Positions 1-5,916 of a stretch of DNA of 5,923 nt are shown here, piece after piece; the first letter of the stretch is position 1; the number at the start of each line of letters is the position of its first letter. The translations under genes and the position numbers were made by a program. A model generated the notes under the pieces. The model was not told the origin of the DNA. It saw only the letters and a program-made list of their open reading frames with translations, and made no database searches. The stretch is from Gammaproteobacteria bacterium (lineage in GTDB: Bacteria; Pseudomonadota; Gammaproteobacteria; Steroidobacterales; Steroidobacteraceae): the NCBI GenBank assembly GCA_019242385.1, contig JAFAVO010000181.1, forward strand, positions 1 to 5,923. The letters run 5' to 3'.

Positions 1-170
1 AGCTGCCATTGCTCTGCCGCGCTCATCGAAATCCACCGCCCGATCTCATCACCCGTGCGCAGGCAGCCGATACAGTAGCCGCGCGCATCGAGCGAGCACA
101 CATTGATGCACGGGGACGGCGGACGTTCCGCCGGGGTCGGCGTCGACTCCAGGCCCACGGCTCGGCTCAC
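1..170 (-). CDS. DUF1289-family small Fe-S-like protein, N-terminal part (cut by window edge)
   Basis: A minus-strand frame runs off the left edge and gives 56 complete codons. Its core reads PSPCINVCSLDARGYCIGC, followed by LRTGDEIGRW and a MSAAEQW segment. The four cysteines (C21, C25, C33, C36 from the GTG at 170) in a CxxxC-x7-CxxC pattern, plus the following E-I-x-R-W helix, are the hallmark of DUF1289 proteins (E. coli YdhL is one). These are short proteins predicted to bind iron-sulfur or zinc; I know of no established function. About 20 proline- and serine-rich residues precede the cysteine core. The frame is closed upstream by TAG at 240-242 and contains no ATG, so the start must be GTG at 170 or at 191; neither has a clear Shine-Dalgarno sequence. 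The gene is divergent from the membrane-protein gene at 304. The family call is firm; the start is not. Confidence 0.82.
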   Translation of the reverse strand, partial: MSRAVGLESTPTPAERPPSPCINVCSLDARGYCIGCLRTGDEIGRWISMSAAEQWQ

Positions 171-217
171 CGCCGGCCCGTCACGGCGCACGCCGTTCGC
201 CGTGCCATCAGCATGCG

Positions 218-246
218 TTGAATTATGGGGGTGCCTCGCCTATTCT
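218..246 (+). promoter_or_regulatory. Candidate sigma70 promoter for the membrane protein-nadC operon
   Basis: TTGAAT (218-223) and TATTCT (241-246) are separated by exactly 17 bases, each matching 4 of 6 positions of the -35 and -10 consensus. Transcription would begin near 253, giving a leader of about 50 bases before the ATG at 304. This AT-richer patch stands out in an otherwise GC-rich stretch. The match is modest and made by eye. Confidence 0.4.
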
Positions 247-250
247 TCAA
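222..250 (-). promoter_or_regulatory. Candidate sigma70 promoter for the DUF1289 gene
   Basis: Read on the minus strand, a TTGAAG -35 box (250-245) is followed by a 17-base spacer and a CATAAT -10 box (227-222), which matches 5 of 6 consensus bases. Transcription would start near 215, upstream of both possible GTG starts. The match is by eye only; it overlaps a rightward promoter in the same bases. Confidence 0.45.
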
Positions 251-289
251 ACGCTTGCTGGCTCATCCCTCCCATAGAAACAAGAACTT

Positions 290-293
290 GGAG
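290..293 (+). promoter_or_regulatory. Ribosome binding site fixing the start at 304
   Basis: GGAG lies 10 bases before the ATG at 304. It supports that start over the in-frame ATG at 103, which would add 67 residues with no similarity to the family and would place the start upstream of the predicted promoter and inside the antisense of the DUF1289 gene. Confidence 0.6.
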
Positions 294-303
294 ATCTAAA
301 GCC

Positions 304-918
304 ATGAATCTTCTGAACAACCACCGTTACACCCTGATCGCCGGCATCGTCCTCGCGGTGGTGCTCGCGCTGCTGATCGGAGGGGCGCAATTCAACCAGG
401 CGGGGCTCGCACGCTGGTTCCACATCGTGGCGGGGGTGTTCTGGATCGGGCTGCTGTATTACTTCAACGTCGCGCAGACGCCCGCGCTCGCCGACGCGGC
501 GGCTGACAAAGGCGGCCCCGGTGGCGCCGGCATCACCAAGTACGTCGCACCGCGTGCGCTTTTCTGGTTCCGCTGGGCAGCGGTCCTCACCTGGCTCGGC
601 GGAGCGTGGCTGCTCGGATCGAGCCTGCTCAGCGCCTTAACTTTCGGCGCCGTCGGCGATCCCGCCGGTCACAGCGCCTACTACCTGCGCACCATCGGCA
701 CCGGCGCCTGGCTCGGCACGATCATGTTGCTCAACGTCTGGGGCATCATCTGGCCGAACCAGAAGAAGATCCTCGGCATCGTCCCGGCGACCGATGAGCA
801 GAAGGCCGCGGCGCGCAAGGCCGCAGGCATGGCTTCGCGGGTCAACTTCCTGCTCTCCATCCCCATGCTCATGTGCATGGCCGGGGCGACGCACGGTCTG
901 CCCTTAATGGGGCGCTGA
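304..918 (+). CDS. Membrane protein of the urate oxidase N-terminal (PuuD membrane domain, PF06181) type
   Basis: A 204-residue integral membrane protein with about five hydrophobic segments (roughly residues 10-28, 37-54, 86-110, 128-150 and 181-198). Recognisable family motifs are HIVAGVFWIGLLYYFN (40-55), VAPRALFWFRW (81-91), NVWGIIWPNQK (144-154) and SRVNFLLSIPM (178-188) with H197 near the end. These match the membrane domain of PuuD, the membrane urate oxidase (urate hydroxylase), where a C-terminal cytochrome c domain normally follows. Here the protein stops after the membrane part and has no CxxCH haem site, so urate oxidation by itself is doubtful and electrons would need another partner. 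Family membership is seen in the sequence; the substrate is unknown. It lies 15 bases upstream of nadC on the same strand and is probably co-transcribed. The start is set by the GGAG at 290-293. Confidence 0.85.
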   Translation: MNLLNNHRYTLIAGIVLAVVLALLIGGAQFNQAGLARWFHIVAGVFWIGLLYYFNVAQTPALADAAADKGGPGGAGITKYVAPRALFWFRWAAVLTWLGGAWLLGSSLLSALTFGAVGDPAGHSAYYLRTIGTGAWLGTIMLLNVWGIIWPNQKKILGIVPATDEQKAAARKAAGMASRVNFLLSIPMLMCMAGATHGLPLMGR

Positions 919-923
919 GCGCC
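911..923 (+). other. Short hairpin with the stop codon as its loop, between the membrane gene and nadC
   Basis: GGCGC (911-915) pairs perfectly with GCGCC (919-923), and the three-base loop is the TGA stop of the upstream gene. It sits 10 bases before the nadC GTG, where a Shine-Dalgarno would be expected; none is obvious there. Five GC pairs are too short, and there is no T-run, for a terminator; any effect on reinitiation at nadC is inference. Confidence 0.3.
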
Positions 924-933
924 AGCGCGGCCG

Positions 934-1782
934 GTGAGCGCGCTTCCCGCCGATCTCCCGCGGCAGGTCGAGGCCGCGCTGCGTGAGGACCTCGGCAGCG
1001 GAGATGTCACGGCCAGCCTCGTGCCGGCTGCGAAGCGCGTGCACGGAAGCGTCATCACGCGCGAGGCCGCGGTGCTCTGCGGACGGCCATGGGCGGATGA
1101 GACCTTCCGGCAGCTCGACCCCCAGGTGCAGCTCAGCTGGCAGGCCGCCGATGGTGACCGCATCGCGCCCGGGCAGATCCTCTTCTCCATCGCAGGTCAC
1201 GCGCGCGCCGTGCTCACTGGTGAGCGCACCGCGCTCAACTTTCTGCAACTGCTTTCGGGCACCGCAACGGCGACACGCGGTTTTGTAGATGCGGTCGCGG
1301 GCACCCGATGCCGCATTCTGGATACGCGCAAGACGGTGCCCGGTCTGCGCACCGCGCAGAAGTACGCCGTGCGCTGCGGGGGTGCGCAGAACCTGCGCAT
1401 GGGTCTTTACGATCAGGTGCTCATCAAGGAGAACCACATCGCCGCGACGGGCTCGCTGACCGCAGCGATCGAGGCCGCGCGGCGCAATGCGGCGGGCCTC
1501 GCGATCGAGGTCGAGGTCGAGACGCTGACCGAGCTGCAGGAAGCGCTCGACGCACGACCCGACATCATCATGCTCGATGAATTCTCGCTCGAGGACATGC
1601 GCCGCGCCGTCGCGCTCAACCGGGCACACGGCGCAGCCGCGAAGCTCGAAGTCTCCGGCAGCGTGTCGCTCGAGACGGTGCAGTCGATTGCGGCAACCGG
1701 TGTCGATTACATCTCGGTAGGCGCGCTCACCAAGCACGTGCGCGCGATCGATCTTTCCATGCGGCTCGACTTCAGGGGCTGA
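934..1782 (+). CDS. nadC: Nicotinate-nucleotide pyrophosphorylase (quinolinate phosphoribosyltransferase)
   Basis: A 282-residue cytosolic enzyme of normal family length. It converts quinolinate and phosphoribosyl pyrophosphate to nicotinate mononucleotide, CO2 and pyrophosphate, the step that feeds de novo NAD synthesis after NadA/NadB. Visible motifs: EDLGSGDVT (18-26) in the N-terminal domain, ERTALN (97-102), DTRKT (130-134), IKENHI (164-169), IEVEVE (191-196), IMLDEFS (212-218), EVSGSV (239-244) and YISVGALTKH (259-268). R98, R132, K133, R155 and K165 align with the quinolinate-binding basic residues known from solved structures. One oddity is that the usual GGGxNHR segment reads GGAQNLR (149-155), so the His is Leu. 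The start is GTG, chosen because the N-terminus fits the family and it follows the upstream stop by 15 bases; no strong ribosome site is seen. The gene's last 11 bases overlap the convergent methyltransferase gene. Confidence 0.96.
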   Translation: MSALPADLPRQVEAALREDLGSGDVTASLVPAAKRVHGSVITREAAVLCGRPWADETFRQLDPQVQLSWQAADGDRIAPGQILFSIAGHARAVLTGERTALNFLQLLSGTATATRGFVDAVAGTRCRILDTRKTVPGLRTAQKYAVRCGGAQNLRMGLYDQVLIKENHIAATGSLTAAIEAARRNAAGLAIEVEVETLTELQEALDARPDIIMLDEFSLEDMRRAVALNRAHGAAAKLEVSGSVSLETVQSIAATGVDYISVGALTKHVRAIDLSMRLDFRG

Positions 1783-2632
1783 GAGCGGTGACGACCCAGA
1801 TCGCGCCGGGCAGAGGCACCCGCTCGCCCTGCTGATAGGGCGCGAGTGCCGCGCGCATCGACTCGGCCACAGCCACGCGCAGCGCAGGCGGCTGGCCATC
1901 GAGCGCACGGCTGGTGGGTCCGATCCCGAGTGACATTTCCACCGCGCGATCGAGGCCGTCACCTTCGGCGAGATCGAGGGAAAGCTCGCACGGCTCGAGC
2001 CGCACGCGGCTGAAGCCGGCGCCTTCGAGAATGCGACGCACGCGCTCTGCCGAAGCGAATGCAAACGGTCCGGGAGCCTCCGGCGGCGTCGCCGGCAGCC
2101 GTGGCACGTGCCGGTAGGCTGCCTCGAGCGGCAGCATCAGCCACGGGTTCTCGCGCGGCTCCCGCCAGCAGGCAAAAACCAGGCGCGCGCCGGCCGCAAG
2201 TCCGGTGCGCATGTTGGTAAAGGAGCGTGTCGGGTCGGCAAAGAACATCACGCCGAAACGCGAGAAAAGCAGATCCGCCTGGCCCGGGGGAAACGGATAG
2301 ACCGTCGCATCGCCGAGCGCAAACTCCAATTCCAACCCCGCCGGCTGCTGTTGGCGCGCGCGCTCCAGGAGCGGCGCCGAGATGTCCACCGCGAGCACTC
2401 TCCCCGCGGGCGCGACGCGCTTGGCGAGCGCGATCGAGGTCGTGCCGGCTCCGCAGCCGATGTCGAGAACGACTTCGCCCGCGCCCACGCCGGAGCGCTC
2501 GATGAGAAGCTGCAGCACGGGTGCGAGCAGCGCATCCTGCGAGCGCTGGTGCGCGACCCAACGCGCGCCGCCTGCGCCATTCCAGTACGCGGCCTCGGCA
2601 GCGTTGCGGTCATCTGCGATGGGAAGGACCAC
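1772..2632 (-). CDS. Class I SAM-dependent methyltransferase
   Basis: A protein of 286 residues if started at GTG 2632. The Rossmann-fold methyltransferase signature is clear: VLDIGCGAG (about 55-63) is the SAM-binding glycine loop, VLAVDIS has the acidic residue (D83) at the end of strand 2, GDATVYPF (about 107-114) is the adenine-contact segment, and DLLFSRFGVMFFADP (about 120-134) is motif IV with the start of the following helix. The N-terminus carries AAYWNG and RWVAHQ, typical of a small-molecule methyltransferase subgroup resembling ubiquinone/menaquinone biosynthesis enzymes; the substrate cannot be read from the sequence. The frame stays open upstream to 2800, but residues before 2632 look non-homologous and would cross the divergent gene's start. 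No clear Shine-Dalgarno marks GTG 2632, so the start is uncertain (ATG 2719 is the alternative). The 3' end overlaps nadC convergently by 11 bases. Confidence 0.88.
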   Translation of the reverse strand: MVLPIADDRNAAEAAYWNGAGGARWVAHQRSQDALLAPVLQLLIERSGVGAGEVVLDIGCGAGTTSIALAKRVAPAGRVLAVDISAPLLERARQQQPAGLELEFALGDATVYPFPPGQADLLFSRFGVMFFADPTRSFTNMRTGLAAGARLVFACWREPRENPWLMLPLEAAYRHVPRLPATPPEAPGPFAFASAERVRRILEGAGFSRVRLEPCELSLDLAEGDGLDRAVEMSLGIGPTSRALDGQPPALRVAVAESMRAALAPYQQGERVPLPGAIWVVTALSP

Positions 2633-2734
2633 GCCCGCATGATACGCGCCGAAAGCGGAGCGCAAGATCCCGCCGTCTGCGAGAGGTGGAGCTTTCTGGC
2701 ACAACCTCCACCCGGTCATGCGGGTCAAACCGCC
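2633..2734. promoter_or_regulatory. Divergent intergenic region with a small inverted repeat
   Basis: This stretch separates the leftward methyltransferase gene from the rightward proline-rich gene and must hold control signals for both. The one structure seen is an inverted repeat, GGTGGAG (2685-2691) and CTCCACC (2706-2712), with a 14-base centre; it could be an operator or a small stem-loop. A TTGACC (2728-2723, minus strand) resembles a -35 box, but no acceptable -10 follows. No convincing promoter was found for either gene. Confidence 0.3.
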
Positions 2735-3298
2735 ATGAACCTCGCAACAGCAACGGCCGCTCTGTGCGGCATCCTGAGCCTCACCGCCGCGTCGACGCAA
2801 ACCGCCGCGCTCGTGCCATCGCCCGCTGCGGCGCCCGCAGCTCCCGCTGCCGCCCAGCCCGCGGCTTCCGTGGCGCCCGCAGCTCCAGTGAGTCCCGCGG
2901 CGCCGGTCAATCCTGCAGCTCCGGTAAGCCCGGCCGCTCCTTCAAATCCGACCGCTCCCGCTCCGGTGAACCCCGCGACGCCGGCCAACCCGGCGCCCAT
3001 GACCCCTGGGTCGCCGACCACGCCCAATGCCCCCGCGACGCCCAACGCGCCGGTGACGCCGAACCCGGGCGCACCGTCCGCGCCACCGGTCGCGCCGGAG
3101 GCACCTGTCAACCCGGAGGCGCCGGTACCTGAGTCCCCCGGGCAGCCCAACCCTCCACCACCACAGATTCCGCAGATGGCGCTCGCGCCGGCGGGGAGCG
3201 CTCCCTCGCCCGCGCCGTCAGTCGCGCAACAGGAGTTCTGGCAGTGCTCGAGCGTCGCAGCGACTGCGGACCTCGGGTCCTGCCTGGGCTTGCTGTAA
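2735..3298 (+). CDS. Proline/alanine-rich low-complexity protein, probably exported
   Basis: A protein of 187 residues. Residues 1-25 form a hydrophobic, alanine-rich stretch that could be a signal peptide with cleavage near TAAS or QTAA, but it has no Lys or Arg in its first part, so export is only likely. Residues 28-161 are almost entirely Pro, Ala, Val, Ser, Asn and Thr; 47 of 187 residues are proline, many spaced exactly three apart, with A-P-V-(S/N)-P-A units. This predicts an extended polyproline-II-like rod. The tail changes character: EFWQCSS with C171 and a second cysteine C183 close to the end, which could form a disulfide in the periplasm. No lipobox is present. The frame is open far upstream (to 2108) but there it is antisense to the methyltransferase, so ATG 2735 is chosen; no Shine-Dalgarno is evident. 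I recognise no family; a spacer or envelope-spanning role is a guess. Confidence 0.65.
   Translation: MNLATATAALCGILSLTAASTQTAALVPSPAAAPAAPAAAQPAASVAPAAPVSPAAPVNPAAPVSPAAPSNPTAPAPVNPATPANPAPMTPGSPTTPNAPATPNAPVTPNPGAPSAPPVAPEAPVNPEAPVPESPGQPNPPPPQIPQMALAPAGSAPSPAPSVAQQEFWQCSSVAATADLGSCLGLL
2825..3139 (+). repeat. Degenerate coding repeat with proline every third residue
   Basis: This segment encodes residues 31-135 of the proline-rich protein. Proline falls at every third position without a break from residue 48 to 75 and again from 88 to 109, with shifts of one or two residues between blocks. The clearest unit is 36 bases long, at 2879-2914 and 2915-2950, giving two nearly identical 12-residue copies that start AAPVSPAAP. 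Codons differ between copies, so the protein pattern is better conserved than the DNA. Confidence 0.7.
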
Positions 3299-3318
3299 GC
3301 GGCTACGGCTTGCTGTAA
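3287..3318 (+). repeat. 12-base direct repeat spanning the stop codon of the proline-rich gene
   Basis: GGCTTGCTGTAA occurs at 3287-3298, where it encodes the last residues and TAA stop, and again, identical, at 3307-3318, with a 20-base period. The second copy is out of frame with the gene and lies in the 32-base gap before the convergent gene. No U-rich terminator follows. Confidence 0.6.
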
Positions 3319-3330
3319 CCGACTGGGCCT

Positions 3331-5916
3331 TCAGGCCACGGCCGATTTCACCACGCGCTGGGGCTGGGCGATGCCATAGCCCTGCGCATAGTCGACGCCG
3401 AGACTGGTCAGCATCTGGATGATCTCGGCGTTCTCGGCAAACTCCGCGATGGTCTGTTTGCCCGTGAGATGCCCGATCTCGTTGATGGAGCGCACCATCT
3501 CGCGGTCGATCGGATCGCGCAGGATCTCGCGCACGAAGCTGCCGTCGATCTTCAGGTAATCGACCGGGAAGTGCTTGAGGTAGCCGAACGAGGAAAGTCC
3601 GGTGCCGAAGTCATCGAGCGCGAACTTGCAGCCGAGCTCCTTGAGCGCCTGGATGAAGCGGTTGGCCTGGGAGAAGCTGGCGACCGCGGCGGTCTCGGTG
3701 ATCTCGAAGCAGATCTTCGAGGCATCGAGCCCGCTCTTGTGGAACTGATCGATGACGAAGGGCAGGAACTTGTCATCGCCGAGGCTCTGACCGGAGAGGT
3801 TGATCGAGCACTGCAGCAGCTTCTCGCGCTCATCGGCCTCCGACACCAGCCAGCGGAAGGCATTCTCGATCACCCACCGGTCGATCGCGGGTGTGATGCC
3901 GTAGCGCTCGGCTGCGGCGATGAAGTCATTCGGGGCGACGATGCGCCCGGTCTCATCCTTCAGGCGCAGCAGCAGCTCGTAATGCGCGCCGGTCTCGGGC
4001 CGCTGCAGCGGCTGGATCGCCATGCGAAAGAGCTCGAACCGGCCCTCCTCGAGCGCCGCGTTGATGCGCGCGGCCCACTGCATCTCACGCCGGCGCCGCA
4101 TGAGCTCGATGTCGTTCTCGGCGAAGCTGTGGACGCGATTGCGGCCGCTTTCCTTGGCGGCGGCACAGGCGGAGTCGGCGGCCGAAAGGATCGAGGCCAC
4201 ATCCTCGTTGTCGGCGGTAATCGGCACCACGCCGATGCTGGCGCCGAGGCGGAAGACGCGGTCCTCCCAGGTGAAGCGGAAGTTGCGCACGCCCTCGCGC
4301 AACGTCTCGGCGGTGCGCATCGCCTCATCGAGCGAGCAGCTCTCGAGGAGGATGCCGAACTCATCGCCGCCGAGGCGTGAGAGCGTATCGCGCCAGCGCA
4401 CCTTGGATTTCAGCAGCGCGCCCACCTGCCCGAGAAGCGCGTCCCCGGCGGAATGCCCGCAGGTGTCGTTCACGATCTTGAACTGATCGATGTCGAGATA
4501 GCAGAGCGCGTAGGAGGCCTCGCGTGCCTTGGCGCTCTTCAGCCCCCGCTCGAGGCGGCTCTCGAACTCGCGCCGGTTGACGAGCCCGGTGAGCAGGTCA
4601 TGGCTCGCGTGGTAGGAGAGGCGGCGGTTGAGCTCGCGCGACTCGCTCACATCGTGGAACACCAGCACACCGCCTGCGACGTGGCCCGAGCCATCGCGGA
4701 TCGGGGCAGCGGTGCTCTCGACATAGAGCTCGTTGCCGTCGCGGCGGATCAGGAGCATCGGCCGCACCGACTTGATCGGGCGGATGCGGCGGATCGACAC
4801 GGACAGAGGATTCTCGAGCGGCTCACAGGTCTCCTCGTGGAAGGCGCGGAAAATCTCCTCGACGGGCCGCCCCATGGCGTCCTCGAGACGCCAGCCGGTG
4901 AGCTCCTCGGCGACCGGGTTGATGTAGTCGATGGTGGATGAGGCGTCGGTGGTGATGACGCCATCGCCGATCGACTGCAGCGTGATCTGTGCGCTCTCCT
5001 TCTCGCGGAACAGCGCCTCCTCGTACAGCTTGCGCTCGGTGATGTCGAGCTCGACGCCGACGAGGCGCAGCAGCCGTCCGTGCTTGTCCACCCGCGCGGT
5101 CGCGCGGCTGATCACCCAGCGCCACTCGCCGTTGCGGTGGCGCATGCGATGGGTGCTCTCGAAAATCGGGGTCTTGCCGGCGACGTGGTCGCGGATCGCC
5201 GCCTGCACGCGCGCGAGGTCATCCGGATGCACCAGGCTGCGCCAGTCGGGCGAGCCGCGCATGTCATCGTCGCCGTAACCGAGCATCGCCTTCCAGCGCG
5301 GCGAGAAGTACACCTCGTTGCTCTCGACGTCGAAGTCCCACAGCCCATCGTTGGCCGCTGCCTGGAAGAGATTGGTGCGCTCCTCGAGCTTGGCGAGCCG
5401 CGCCTCGGTGCGGATGCGCTCGAGTCCCGTGGCGAGGCTCGTGCCGATGAGCTTCATGAGCAGCTGCAGGTTGACGTCCCACGCGCCGCGCGGCAGCGCA
5501 TGCGCGAGTGCCAGGAATCCCGCGGCCTTGCCCTGGGCGGAGAGCGCAACGAGCAGCGCCGAGCCGATGTGGAGCTCGGCAAACTTCGCGGCCTCGACCT
5601 GCTGGTCCTTGCGCGGAGCGCCGCTGTCGCGCAGCTCCGAGAGCCGCAGGTGCTCGACGCGCCCCTTCAGCCAGGGAAGGGAATCGAGGCCGGTGCCGGT
5701 GAGCCCTTCGGGGCGGCACTGCGCGAAAGCGCTGCGCGCGAGCTGCACGTCGGCGATGGTGCCATCCTCGGGGTTGAGCGCCGCAAGGAAGGCGCAGTCG
5801 GCCCCTGTTGCACCGCGCAACAGCTCGAGATTACGGCGGATGGCCTCGTCCATGCCCTCGCGGCGCATGTTCTGGAAGTCCACCGCGATCTTGGTGCAGA
5901 CGACGTCGATGCCCAC
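3331..5916 (-). CDS. GAF-PAS-PAS-GGDEF-EAL protein (cyclic-di-GMP cyclase/phosphodiesterase)
   Basis: A soluble sensor of 861 residues from GTG 5916, with no membrane segment. Domains in order: GAF (about 9-166), PAS with PAC (about 180-295, ending DITERK), second PAS (about 303-427, with IGDGVITTD and NPVAEELTGW), GGDEF (about 430-598) and EAL (about 612-856). The cyclase looks competent: LDIDQFK (474-480), GGDEF (516-520) and an inhibitory-site RxxD (R507-D510) five residues before it. The EAL domain carries E647 (motif written ELL), N706 in INLSG, E738, DDFGTG (768-773), K789, E825 and Q845, so diester hydrolysis to pGpG is plausible. Net direction cannot be told; the GAF and PAS domains presumably sense a ligand or redox signal. 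The frame is open to the window edge seven bases upstream, so it may begin outside. ATG 5868 would cut into the first GAF helix and is disfavoured. It converges on the proline-rich gene. Confidence 0.94.
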   Translation of the reverse strand: MGIDVVCTKIAVDFQNMRREGMDEAIRRNLELLRGATGADCAFLAALNPEDGTIADVQLARSAFAQCRPEGLTGTGLDSLPWLKGRVEHLRLSELRDSGAPRKDQQVEAAKFAELHIGSALLVALSAQGKAAGFLALAHALPRGAWDVNLQLLMKLIGTSLATGLERIRTEARLAKLEERTNLFQAAANDGLWDFDVESNEVYFSPRWKAMLGYGDDDMRGSPDWRSLVHPDDLARVQAAIRDHVAGKTPIFESTHRMRHRNGEWRWVISRATARVDKHGRLLRLVGVELDITERKLYEEALFREKESAQITLQSIGDGVITTDASSTIDYINPVAEELTGWRLEDAMGRPVEEIFRAFHEETCEPLENPLSVSIRRIRPIKSVRPMLLIRRDGNELYVESTAAPIRDGSGHVAGGVLVFHDVSESRELNRRLSYHASHDLLTGLVNRREFESRLERGLKSAKAREASYALCYLDIDQFKIVNDTCGHSAGDALLGQVGALLKSKVRWRDTLSRLGGDEFGILLESCSLDEAMRTAETLREGVRNFRFTWEDRVFRLGASIGVVPITADNEDVASILSAADSACAAAKESGRNRVHSFAENDIELMRRRREMQWAARINAALEEGRFELFRMAIQPLQRPETGAHYELLLRLKDETGRIVAPNDFIAAAERYGITPAIDRWVIENAFRWLVSEADEREKLLQCSINLSGQSLGDDKFLPFVIDQFHKSGLDASKICFEITETAAVASFSQANRFIQALKELGCKFALDDFGTGLSSFGYLKHFPVDYLKIDGSFVREILRDPIDREMVRSINEIGHLTGKQTIAEFAENAEIIQMLTSLGVDYAQGYGIAQPQRVVKSAVA

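Noticed and set aside
103..303. N-terminal extension of the membrane protein from ATG 103
   Set aside because: It lies antisense to the DUF1289 coding region and upstream of the candidate promoter, has no family-like sequence, and a good GGAG precedes ATG 304.
904..2064. 386-residue minus-strand frame opposite nadC and part of the methyltransferase region
   Set aside because: It runs antisense to all the conserved NadC motifs and shows no family resemblance.
2698..2712. TGGCAC resembling a sigma54 -24 element
   Set aside because: The matching GC of the -12 element is absent at the required spacing.
2108..2734. Long upstream extension of the proline-rich gene
   Set aside because: The frame is open but its sequence is basic, unordered and antisense to the SAM-binding motifs of the methyltransferase.
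2725..3150. Minus-strand frame encoding a collagen-like Gly-X-Y protein
   Set aside because: Every Pro codon (CCN) on the plus strand forces a Gly codon (GGN) in this antisense frame, so the Gly-X-Y pattern is a mirror of the proline periodicity. The plus strand has the possible signal peptide and the distinct tail.
3326..3337. GGCCTTCAGGCC palindrome at the end of the GGDEF-EAL gene as a terminator
   Set aside because: The stem is only four or five pairs with a tiny loop and no T-run on either strand.
3469..4380. 303-residue plus-strand frame opposite the GGDEF-EAL gene
   Set aside because: Typical long antisense frame in GC-rich DNA; no recognisable domain, and the opposite strand encodes clear GGDEF and EAL motifs.
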